A stretch of DNA of 13,419 nt from DASROJ01 sp035646975. Lineage in GTDB: Bacteria; Acidobacteriota; Polarisedimenticolia; JACPZX01; DASXTC01. Location of the stretch: assembly GCA_035646975.1 (NCBI GenBank), contig DASROJ010000069.1:1-13419 (forward strand), in the 5' to 3' direction. Position 1 is the stretch's first letter, and each line of letters opens with the position of its first letter. The translations under genes and the position numbers were made by a program. The notes beneath the pieces are model-generated. The model had not been told where the DNA came from. It did not search any database and was given only the letters and a program-made list of their open reading frames with translations. Below, one piece after another: positions 6,716 through 13,419 of this stretch.

Positions 6716-8518
6716 CTAGACGGCCGCGGGAAATTCGAGGATGAAGCGGCTTCCTTCACCGAGCCTCGACTCCACCCTCACCGTGCCGCCCTGCAGCCTG
6801 ACCAGGTGCTTGACGATCGACAGCCCGAGCCCGGTGCCGCCCATCTGGCGGGATCGCGAACGGTCGACCCGGTAGAATCGATGGAAGACTCTTTCGATCG
6901 AATCGGCCGGGATGCCGACCCCGGTGTCCTCGATCTCGATCCGTACGGCGCCCGGCGCATCGCCGTTCGTCGCGGCCCGCACCGTCACGGTGCCACCCGG
7001 CTTGTTGAACTTGATCCCGTTTTCGAGAAGGTTCAGCAGCACCTGCTCGAGACGCCGGCGGTCGGCATGAATCCCCACACCGCGGGGGATTTCCATCACC
7101 AGGGAAACCTGAAGCCCCACCGCCTTGGGACGCGCCGAGTCGAGCAGCTCCTTGACGAGGGGCGCCAGCTCGAGTCGCTCCGGCTCGAGGAGGATGGAGC
7201 CGGTCTCGATCAACGACAGATCGGTGAGATCGTCGATGATCGCCTCCATCCTGTCTCCATTCTTCCTGATGATCTCGAGAAACCGGCGGTTGTTCTCCTT
7301 GTCATCGATCCCACCTGCCAGCAGCGTCTCCACGAAGCTCTTCATCGTGGTCAGAGGGGTGCGCAGCTCGTGGCTGACATCGGCGACGAACTCGCGCCGC
7401 ACGCTTTCAAGCATGGTCAGCCGCGTGACGTCGAACAGCAACCCCACGGCTCCCAGAAGCGATCCGTCCGGGCCCTTCAGCGGCACGACGTTGAGCTCGA
7501 AGACCCGGCCGCCGTCGGTGTCCAGACGAACGACATCCCGGCGTCGCTCGCCGCGCCCCAGCACGCTGTCGAACGCCTCGATGATCCCATGCTCCCGGGT
7601 CACCTCGATGAGCGGGCGATCGGCGAGATCCTCGGCCTGGAAGCCGAGCAGCCGCCCCAGCGCATGATTGCAGAGCAGCACCCTGCGATCGGTATCGACC
7701 ACCACCAGCCCCTCGCTCATCCCGTCGAGCATCGTATCGCGCAGGCTTTTCTCGGCCGACAGGGAGTCGATCTGCGCGGACAGCGCCCGGGTCATCCGGT
7801 TCAGCGCCGCGCCGAGCTGCCCGATCTCGTCGTTCGACCCGACCTCGATTGCCGTGTCCCGGCGGCCCGCCGCGATCTCGTCCGCCGCAAGGCTCATCTC
7901 TTCGATCGGCCGGGAGAATCTCCGGGCCACGAGGTAACCGATCAGCGCCACGCCGAGCAGCGCGACGAAGCCGAATCCCGCGAGCTTCAGACTGTAGTTG
8001 CCGGTGGTGCGCTCCAGCTCGCTCACCGGCACAGCGAGCCGCACGAACCCGGCCGGACGGCCATCCCGGTCGATGCGGCGGGCGAGATAGTACAGATCGT
8101 CCCTCACCGTGACGCTGTGACGCGTCGACGCTCCCATCCCGGCCGCACGGGCCTCGACGATCTCGGGCCTTGTGGCATGATTCTCGAGAGCGCCGAGCTG
8201 CTCGAGCTCTACCGAGGAGTCGCCGAGCACCAGGCCGTCGGGCGCCACGATCGTCACGCGAAGCCCGAGGTCGCGCCCCGCCAGATCGGCGAGCCGATCG
8301 GTTTCGGCGTGGGGTTCCAGGGTGGCCCCGGGATCGGGTAGCGCCAGGCGATCCCGCGCCAGAACATCGGCCAGGACGATGGCTTCGACCTGAAGCCGTT
8401 CGGTGACGCGATCGGTGACGATCCGCCGGATGACGGTTTCCCCGGAAATGAAGACCGCCAGGGCGGCAAGCCCCGCCACCGCGAATCCGAACCAGAGCAG
8501 CCTGTTGCGGAACTTCAA
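6716..8518 (-). CDS. phoR: PhoR-type sensor histidine kinase of the phosphate regulon
   Basis: This 600-residue inner-membrane kinase phosphorylates PhoB when phosphate is scarce. TM1 is at about 7-25, an extracytoplasmic domain at about 26-176, TM2 at about 178-197, HAMP at about 198-250 and PAS at about 258-365. The HisKA domain has phospho-acceptor His383 in FVADVSHELRTPL, and the ATPase domain has an N box ending LLENGIKF (497-504), G1 DTGVGI (531-536) and G2 GGTGLGL (560-566). All catalytic parts are intact. The start is TTG; its TTGA overlaps the phoB stop by four bases, and GAGGA lies nine bases upstream. No ATG exists until residue 128, past TM1, so the TTG is the credible start. Unlike E. 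coli PhoR it has a substantial external domain, as in Gram-positive PhoR. It is last in the pst-pho operon, ending two bases from the convergent gene. Confidence 0.95.
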   Translation of the reverse strand: MKFRNRLLWFGFAVAGLAALAVFISGETVIRRIVTDRVTERLQVEAIVLADVLARDRLALPDPGATLEPHAETDRLADLAGRDLGLRVTIVAPDGLVLGDSSVELEQLGALENHATRPEIVEARAAGMGASTRHSVTVRDDLYYLARRIDRDGRPAGFVRLAVPVSELERTTGNYSLKLAGFGFVALLGVALIGYLVARRFSRPIEEMSLAADEIAAGRRDTAIEVGSNDEIGQLGAALNRMTRALSAQIDSLSAEKSLRDTMLDGMSEGLVVVDTDRRVLLCNHALGRLLGFQAEDLADRPLIEVTREHGIIEAFDSVLGRGERRRDVVRLDTDGGRVFELNVVPLKGPDGSLLGAVGLLFDVTRLTMLESVRREFVADVSHELRTPLTTMKSFVETLLAGGIDDKENNRRFLEIIRKNGDRMEAIIDDLTDLSLIETGSILLEPERLELAPLVKELLDSARPKAVGLQVSLVMEIPRGVGIHADRRRLEQVLLNLLENGIKFNKPGGTVTVRAATNGDAPGAVRIEIEDTGVGIPADSIERVFHRFYRVDRSRSRQMGGTGLGLSIVKHLVRLQGGTVRVESRLGEGSRFILEFPAAV

Positions 8519-9234
8519 GTTCGCTCGTCCTCGATACCGCCGGGTTCCCGGAAGCAGTAGCCGACGCCGATCACCGTCTCGAGCCGGCCCTCCAGGGAGT
8601 CGCCGAGCTTCTTCCTCACACGCCGCACGTGGACATCGACGGTGCGCGACTCGCCAAAGTCCCTGTATCCCCAGACGCTCTCGAGCAGATGCTCGCGGGT
8701 CATCACCCGTGGACGGTTGTTCACGAGCGCCACCAGGAGATCGAACTCCTTGCGGGTCAGACTCACCGGCTTGCCTTTGACCCGAAGCACGCGGCTTTCC
8801 GGATCGAGAAACATCACGCCGTCGGAGTAGGCTTCGGAGCCCTGTTCCGCGCGCCCCGAGCGCCTCAGCAGGGCGCGGGCGCGCGCGACAAGCTCCCGCG
8901 TCGAGAACGGCTTGGTGACGTAGTCGTCGGCTCCCAGCTCGAGCCCCACGACCTTGTCGGTCTCGTCGACCCGCGCCGTCAGCATGATGATCGGGACATC
9001 CGCTGACAGTCGCTGCTTGCGCAGCGCCTTGCAGACGCTCAACCCGTCGATGCCGGGCAGGTTCAGGTCGAGGATGACCAGGTCGTACTGCTTGCGCCCC
9101 GCTTCGAGAAGTCCCTTCTCGCCGTCGGCGGCGACATCCACCAGGAAAGCGCCGTCCTTCTCGAAGTTGTACTTCAACGAGAGCGCGATGTCCTCTTCAT
9201 CCTCGATGACGAGAACTTTCCTGCGCTGGGTCAT
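8515..9234 (-). CDS. phoB: PhoB-type phosphate regulon response regulator
   Basis: This is a 239-residue OmpR/PhoB-family transcription factor. The receiver domain (about 5-120) has the acidic cluster EDEED (11-15), phospho-acceptor Asp56 in LVILDLNLPG, Thr86 and Lys108 (VTKPF). The winged-helix DNA-binding domain (about 137-232) has LTRKEFDLL, the recognition-helix region RTVDVHVRRVRKKL and the closing VIGVGYCF. Phosphorylated by PhoR, it should activate pst and other Pho genes by binding Pho boxes. It is the only gene of the block with a visible start that uses ATG. The ATG lies nine bases after the phoU stop with only a weak ribosome binding site, so coupling to phoU is likely. Its own stop overlaps the phoR start. 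The family identity is firm, and the PhoB role follows from the operon. Confidence 0.96.
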   Translation of the reverse strand: MTQRRKVLVIEDEEDIALSLKYNFEKDGAFLVDVAADGEKGLLEAGRKQYDLVILDLNLPGIDGLSVCKALRKQRLSADVPIIMLTARVDETDKVVGLELGADDYVTKPFSTRELVARARALLRRSGRAEQGSEAYSDGVMFLDPESRVLRVKGKPVSLTRKEFDLLVALVNNRPRVMTREHLLESVWGYRDFGESRTVDVHVRRVRKKLGDSLEGRLETVIGVGYCFREPGGIEDERT

Positions 9235-9243
9235 GCCCGGGTC

Positions 9244-9933
9244 TCAGGAGGCTTCACCGTCCACCGGATGAATCCCACCGTGGCGTATGACACGGCCTTC
9301 GACGAGGTAGACGACCATCTCGCAGATGTTCGTGGCGCCGTCGCCGATCCGTTCCAGGTACTTTGCCACCATCAGCAGGCGCAGACCTCGTCCGATCGCG
9401 CGGGGGTCTTCGAGCATGTAGGAAAGCAGCACCCTGAAGTCCTGCTCCATCAGGGTGTCCAGCTCGTCGTCGCGCGTGATGACCGCGCGGGCGGCCTGCG
9501 CGTCCCGCCGGACGAACGCGTCAAGGCTGAGACGCACCATCTCCCGTGCGATCGACGCCATCCGCTGGACGTCGATGAGCGGCTTGAGGGGCGGCTCCTC
9601 GGCCAGCTCCATGGCCCGCTCGGCGATGTTTCCAGCCAGGTCGCCGATCCTCTCCAGTTCGGGGGCGATCTTCAGCGCCATGATGATGAAACGAAGGTCG
9701 CGGGCGATGGGCTGGCGAAGTGCGAGCAGATCGGTGCAGATCTGGTCCGCTTCGAGCTCGAGCTGGTCCAGCTCTTCGTCGCGCGCCATGATCTCGCGGG
9801 CAAGATCGGCGTCGCGCTTCGTCAGCGCGCGCATCGACTCCTCGATGGCCCTTTCCGCCTTCGAGCCCAGGCGGAGCAACGCCTCCTTGAGCCGGTCCAG
9901 CTCCTTTTCGAAGTGCCTTTCGAGCTTCTCCAA
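9244..9933 (-). CDS. phoU: PhoU phosphate signalling regulator
   Basis: This 229-residue, all-helical cytoplasmic protein matches the usual PhoU length. Two tandem three-helix PhoU repeats are marked by the metal-binding helices ELERIGDLAGNIAE (92-105) and YLERIGDGATNICE (192-205). In known systems PhoU links the Pst transporter to PhoR and keeps the Pho response off when phosphate is plentiful. The start is TTG, with GGAG five bases upstream; the next Met is at residue 34, which would remove the first helix. The gap to pstB is 15 bases. Placement between pstB and phoB is a common order in bacteria that fuse the transporter and two-component genes into one operon. Confidence 0.96.
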   Translation of the reverse strand: MEKLERHFEKELDRLKEALLRLGSKAERAIEESMRALTKRDADLAREIMARDEELDQLELEADQICTDLLALRQPIARDLRFIIMALKIAPELERIGDLAGNIAERAMELAEEPPLKPLIDVQRMASIAREMVRLSLDAFVRRDAQAARAVITRDDELDTLMEQDFRVLLSYMLEDPRAIGRGLRLLMVAKYLERIGDGATNICEMVVYLVEGRVIRHGGIHPVDGEAS

Positions 9934-9948
9934 GATCTCTCCGCCCGG

Positions 9949-10719
9949 CTATCCGAACCTGCCGGTGATGTACTCCTCCGTGGTGGGCACAGAGGGATTC
10001 GTGAAAATCTTCTCCGTCTCGTCGAACTCCACGAGCTTTCCCTCGAGCAGGAACGCCGTGCTGTCGGAGACGCGCGCGGCCTGCTGCATGTTGTGGGTCA
10101 CGATGACGATCGTGTAATCGGAGCTGAGGTCCTCGATCGTCTCTTCGATGCGGGCCGTGGCCGAAGGGTCGAGCGCCGAGCACGGCTCGTCCATCAGGAT
10201 CACCTCCGGGTCCACCGCGAGCACCCGCGCGATGCAGAGCCGCTGCTGCTGCCCGCCGGAAAGCTCCATCGCGCTCTGATGCAGCCGGTCCTTGACCTCT
10301 TTCCAGAGCGCCGCCTGCCCCAGGGCGCGCTCGGCGATCTCGTCGAGCACGCTTCTCTTGTTGACGCCGTGCAGCCGCGGGCCGAACGTGACGTTGTCGT
10401 AGATCGATTTCGGAAAAGGGTTCGGCTTCTGGAACACCATACCCACCCGACGTCTCAGGTCCACGACGTCGACGCTCTTGTCGAGCACCGACTGCCCATC
10501 CAGGCGGACTTCTCCTTCGATTCGCACATTGCCCGCGATCTCGGCAATGCGATTGATGGTCTTGATCAGGGTGCTCTTTCCGCAGCCTGACGGACCTATC
10601 ACGGCAGTGACCTTGTGCTCCTGGACATCGAGAGAGATTCCCCTGAGCGCCTGGGTGGCGCCATAGAAGAAGTTCAGGTCCCTGATCGAAACCTTCGGGG
10701 GAGCCACAGCCTCGCTCAC
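9949..10719 (-). CDS. pstB: Phosphate ABC transporter ATP-binding protein PstB
   Basis: This 256-residue ATPase drives phosphate import through PstCA at the cytoplasmic face of the inner membrane. All nucleotide-binding motifs are intact: Walker A GPSGCGKST (42-50), Q-loop VFQKPNPFP with Gln97, ABC signature LSGGQQQR (153-160), Walker B VILMDEP (173-179), D-loop SALDP and switch His209. KPNPFPKSIYDNV and the C-terminal EEYITGRFG are typical of PstB, separating it from other ABC ATPases. It starts with GTG, whose GTGA overlaps the pstA stop by four bases. No clear ribosome binding site is visible, so translation is probably coupled to pstA. Confidence 0.98.
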   Translation of the reverse strand: MSEAVAPPKVSIRDLNFFYGATQALRGISLDVQEHKVTAVIGPSGCGKSTLIKTINRIAEIAGNVRIEGEVRLDGQSVLDKSVDVVDLRRRVGMVFQKPNPFPKSIYDNVTFGPRLHGVNKRSVLDEIAERALGQAALWKEVKDRLHQSAMELSGGQQQRLCIARVLAVDPEVILMDEPCSALDPSATARIEETIEDLSSDYTIVIVTHNMQQAARVSDSTAFLLEGKLVEFDETEKIFTNPSVPTTEEYITGRFG

Positions 10720-11663
10720 GCCCGACGCTCGTTGCGCGAGAGCTTTCTTCGCAGGAGGATGGCGGAAATGTTCAGGATGAAGGTGAGCGACACGAGGACG
10801 AACGCCGTGCCGTACTGTATCGGCCGCGTCAGGGTCGTGTCATGCGACTGGGTCGCCATCACGAACACGTGATACGAAAGCTCCATGAACTGATCGAGCG
10901 GATTGACCATCGGTATCTGCAATCCTAGCAGCGGGATGGTCATGTGGGCAATCGGCAGGCGCGGCAGGTAGAACGCGGCGCCGGTAAAGAGTATGGGCGC
11001 CGTCTCGCCGGCGCCGCGGCTCACGCTGAGGATGGCCCCGGTCAGGATGCCGGACCAGGCCTGCGGCAGCACGACGCGCCGGACCACCTGCCACCGTGTC
11101 GCTCCGAGAGCAAACGCCGCCTCCCGATAGCTGCGAGGCACCGCGATCAACGCCTCGCCCGCCGAAACGATGACCACGGGCAGCACCAGCACGGCCAGCG
11201 TGGCGGAGGCCCAGAGCATCGCCGGCTGGCCGAACAGCAGACCTTCGCCCTTGATCCGATCGAGCCCCCGGCCGACGAACAGCACGAAGAAGCCCAGGCC
11301 GAACAGGCCAAACACGATCGACGGGACCCCGGCGAGGTTGTTGACCGCCGCGCGGATGATCCGGGCCAGACGTCCACGCCCCGCGTATTCGACCATGTAG
11401 ATTGCCGCGAACACTCCCAGCGGCAGCGCCATCATGATCATCAGCAGCGTGACGCAGAGGGTCCCGAATATCGCGGGGAAGATCCCTCCCTGCGTCATGC
11501 CTTCCACAGGGGCCAGCGTGAGGAACCCCCAGGTCAGGACCTTCTCGCCCTTGAGGAAGATGTCGCCGAGGATCATGACGACGATCGCCATGGTCGACAG
11601 GGCGATCGCTCTCATCACGAAGGTCGCCCACCACTCCTTGCGGTGCCTGGCCGCCGCGCTCAC
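10716..11663 (-). CDS. pstA: Phosphate ABC transporter permease PstA
   Basis: This 315-residue inner-membrane permease forms the channel with PstC. TM1 is at about 18-36, an external loop follows, and the core helices start at about 61. The EAA loop that docks on PstB is YREAAFALGATRWQ (179-192), followed by RRVVLPQAWSGI. The C-terminal part with NPLDQFMELSYHVFVMATQ (254-272) and a last helix near 285-304 is typical of PstA. The length is close to family size. The GTG start overlaps the pstC stop as GTGA; GGAAG eight bases upstream is a plausible ribosome binding site. Confidence 0.97.
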   Translation of the reverse strand: MSAAARHRKEWWATFVMRAIALSTMAIVVMILGDIFLKGEKVLTWGFLTLAPVEGMTQGGIFPAIFGTLCVTLLMIMMALPLGVFAAIYMVEYAGRGRLARIIRAAVNNLAGVPSIVFGLFGLGFFVLFVGRGLDRIKGEGLLFGQPAMLWASATLAVLVLPVVIVSAGEALIAVPRSYREAAFALGATRWQVVRRVVLPQAWSGILTGAILSVSRGAGETAPILFTGAAFYLPRLPIAHMTIPLLGLQIPMVNPLDQFMELSYHVFVMATQSHDTTLTRPIQYGTAFVLVSLTFILNISAILLRRKLSRNERRA

Positions 11664-12703
11664 AGGGTCAGCTTCCGGCGCATCCGGTTGATCACCATCT
11701 CGGCGATCAGGTTGAGCGCGAAGGTGATGGTGAAAAGCACCGCCCCGACGAGGAACAGCGACGCGTACCAGTCACCCCCCTTGGGCACCGATCCCAGCTC
11801 GGCGGCGATGGTGGCGGTCATCGTGCGCACGCTCACGAACGGATTCAGCGTCACCTGGGCGGCGTTGCCGGTGGCCATCAGGACGATCATCGTCTCGCCC
11901 AGCGCCCGGCCCATCCCGAGGATCAGCGCGGCGGTGATTCCCGAAAGCGCCGCGGGAAACACCACGCGGCTTGTCGTCTCCCATCGTGTCGACCCCATCC
12001 CGTAGGCGGCTTCACGCAGATAACCCGGCACGGCGCGCAGCGCGTCGTCCACCATCGACGCGATGACCGGGATGACGACGAACGAAACGCCGATCGCCCC
12101 GACGATGGCGTTGAGACGAAATGCCGAGCGCGTCACACTTTGCATGAGCGTGGCGAGCGTCGCCAGGCAGAAAAAGCCGATCACGACCGTGGGAATGCCG
12201 GCGAGCAGCTCGATGATCGGTTTGACCAGGTCGCGGGTTCTCCTGCTGGCGATCTCGGCCAGGTAGACGCCCGAGGCCAGACCAATCGAGCCGGCGATCA
12301 GCAGTGCGGGCACGGCGACGAGAAACGAGCCGAGCAGCAGCGGTATCAGCGAGTACTTCGGCCGGTCGCCGTTGGGCTGCCACATGTGGACGTAGACTTC
12401 GTTGCCGTCGAAATCGGTCTCCGCCCGTCCCCACCAGGACGACACCGGGATGCTGGCCAGGGCATGACCCGCCTCCCGGAAAAGAAAGACGAAGATCAGC
12501 CCGATGATGACGATGGCCACGACACCATTGAGCAGGAAGAACTTCTCGATCAGCCAGTCGGAGAGCTTGCGCCAGCGCGCGTCACGCCGGCCTGTGACCC
12601 GCACCCGGCCAGCCGGAGGGACGGGTGGCATCGCTCCGGTTGGCTCGGGTCGCGAGATCCTGTTCGACTGTCGTCTGATCCGTGTCTTGAACGCCACCGC
12701 CAC
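11660..12703 (-). CDS. pstC: Phosphate ABC transporter permease PstC
   Basis: This 347-residue permease partners PstA. An Arg/Pro-rich cytoplasmic N-terminal stretch of about 50 residues, longer than in many PstC proteins, precedes TM1 (about 58-75). An external loop (about 76-115) is followed by the core helices. The EAA loop is YLREAAYGMGSTRWE (228-242), with RVVFPAALSGI after it. LGMGRALGETMIVLMATGN (262-280) is highly typical of PstC. The start is GTG, with AGGAG eight bases upstream that overlaps the pstS stop. A second GTG two codons on is possible but worse spaced. The gap from pstS is 11 bases. Confidence 0.97.
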   Translation of the reverse strand: MAVAFKTRIRRQSNRISRPEPTGAMPPVPPAGRVRVTGRRDARWRKLSDWLIEKFFLLNGVVAIVIIGLIFVFLFREAGHALASIPVSSWWGRAETDFDGNEVYVHMWQPNGDRPKYSLIPLLLGSFLVAVPALLIAGSIGLASGVYLAEIASRRTRDLVKPIIELLAGIPTVVIGFFCLATLATLMQSVTRSAFRLNAIVGAIGVSFVVIPVIASMVDDALRAVPGYLREAAYGMGSTRWETTSRVVFPAALSGITAALILGMGRALGETMIVLMATGNAAQVTLNPFVSVRTMTATIAAELGSVPKGGDWYASLFLVGAVLFTITFALNLIAEMVINRMRRKLTL

Positions 12704-12711
12704 GACGCGTG

Positions 12712-12716
12712 CTCCT
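12712..12716 (-). promoter_or_regulatory. Ribosome binding site of pstC, overlapping the pstS stop
   Basis: On the minus strand AGGAG lies within TAGGAG, so its first two bases are the last two of the pstS stop codon. It is eight bases before the GTG at 12703 and decides that non-ATG start. Confidence 0.8.
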
Positions 12717-13419
12717 ACTTGCCCGGCATCGGGATGTAGTCGACTTCCTGGACGATTTTCTGCCCTTCGGGGCCCAGCACCCAGTCGAGGAACGCCTTCG
12801 GGTCTCCCTTGGGCGGCCCCGGAGAGTAGACATAGAGGTAGCGTGAAAGCCCGTAGGATCCATCATAGACGACCTTGAACTCGGGCCCACCGCTGCTTGC
12901 CAGCGGGCTGACGGCCGGGCCGCTCGCGGTCTTCTTGATCGACAGGATTTTCAGACCCGCGGCCTTGGCGAAGTAGGAGACGCCGCCATAGCCGATTCCC
13001 CAGGGATCGCGGGCGACGGCTTCCGCCACCGCGCTGGTGCCTGGCATGGTCTGGCAATCGGGCGCGTAGTCCCGTCCCTTGAGCACCTCGTCCTTGATGA
13101 AGCCGTACGTCCCGGAGGACGACTCCCTGCTGTAGCGGATGATGGCGTGGTCGGGGCCTCCCACCTGCTTCCAGTTGTTGACGTAGCCCGTGTAGATCTT
13201 GCCGATCTGGATCAGGTCGAGCGTGGCCACGGGGTTCTGCTTGTTGACCACGATGCTCAACGCATCCATCGCCACCGGGATCTCCACCGGCGTCCTCTTG
13301 GCTCCCTCGGCGGCAACTTTTTCCTCCGACTTGATCCTGCGGCTCGCGTTTGCCAGGTCGGTCGTGCCGTTGATGAGCGCGGCGATGCCGGTGCCGGAGC
13401 CGCCGCCGGTCACCTGGAT
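12715..13419 (-). CDS. pstS: Periplasmic phosphate-binding protein PstS, 5' partial
   Basis: The visible 234 residues are the C-terminal part; the signal peptide and first strands lie beyond the window. The frame enters from the edge as IQVTGGGSGTGIAAL, the family's Ser-containing phosphate loop. The GTG at 13413 is therefore an internal Val, not a start. Next come TDLANASR (binding Asp region), DALSIVVN, IYTGYVNNWKQVGG, and the pocket R-x3-SGT at bases 13108-13128 (RESSSGT). IGYGGVSYF and the C-terminal FLDWVLGPEGQKIVQ complete the fold. It captures phosphate and delivers it to PstCA. As first gene of the operon its upstream region should hold the Pho-box promoter, which is outside the window. 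Confidence 0.97.
   Translation of the reverse strand: MQVTGGGSGTGIAALINGTTDLANASRRIKSEEKVAAEGAKRTPVEIPVAMDALSIVVNKQNPVATLDLIQIGKIYTGYVNNWKQVGGPDHAIIRYSRESSSGTYGFIKDEVLKGRDYAPDCQTMPGTSAVAEAVARDPWGIGYGGVSYFAKAAGLKILSIKKTASGPAVSPLASSGGPEFKVVYDGSYGLSRYLYVYSPGPPKGDPKAFLDWVLGPEGQKIVQEVDYIPMPGK

Noticed and set aside
6640..6760. Shared bidirectional terminator at the convergent junction
   Set aside because: Only short GGCC-type complementarity is present, with no stable stem followed by a T-run on either strand.
6131..8341. Long plus-strand open frame (736 codons) across the junction and phoR
   Set aside because: It runs out of frame through one real gene and antisense through phoR, is rich in Arg/His/Gln, and has no domain motif.
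9268..10590. Plus-strand open frame (440 codons) opposite phoU and pstB
   Set aside because: It is antisense to two unmistakable genes with intact motifs; the open frame reflects high GC at third codon positions.
12715..13413. Start of pstS at 13413
   Set aside because: The GTG there is the Val inside the conserved IQVTGGGSGTG loop, and the frame continues to the window edge.

Overview
The window holds eleven protein-coding genes in two convergent blocks that meet near position 6714. Ten are intact or nearly so, and the first and last run off the window edges. No RNA genes, insertion sequences, CRISPR arrays or gene-free stretches over 300 bases are visible. The DNA is GC-rich, so long spurious open frames lie opposite or within most real genes. 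The Gram-negative traits (TonB-dependent receptor, exported proteins), the carboxypeptidase-regulatory-domain receptor and the calcium-type Asp repeats followed by a C-terminal fibronectin-like domain suggest an uncultured Acidobacteriota-like or related bacterium. This is inference; no taxonomic marker is present.

Plus-strand block (1-6713), in order: an exported Cys-rich protein that reads as a PstS-family periplasmic binding protein (N-terminus missing); an exported protein with a thrombospondin-type-3-like Asp-rich stretch and an Fn3-like end; a large TonB-dependent outer-membrane receptor; and a small exported protein of unknown function that overlaps the receptor gene by one base. A strong intrinsic-terminator-like hairpin lies between the second gene and the receptor, ending just before the receptor's ribosome binding site.

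Minus-strand block (13419-6716): the complete order pstS-pstC-pstA-pstB-phoU-phoB-phoR. This is a high-affinity phosphate ABC transporter followed by its regulator and two-component system, packed as one operon with 4-base overlaps (pstC/pstA, pstA/pstB, phoB/phoR) and gaps of at most 15 bases. Five of the six visible start codons are GTG or TTG. The promoter lies upstream of pstS, outside the window.

How they may work together: the minus-strand operon brings phosphate across the inner membrane and senses its supply. The plus-strand block pairs a second PstS-like binding protein, which keeps the Arg-x3-Ser-Gly-Thr phosphate-pocket pattern, with a TonB receptor. A reasonable but unproven hypothesis is an outer-membrane or surface acquisition system for phosphate or a phosphorylated compound that feeds the Pst transporter. 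This is the most interesting idea in the window.
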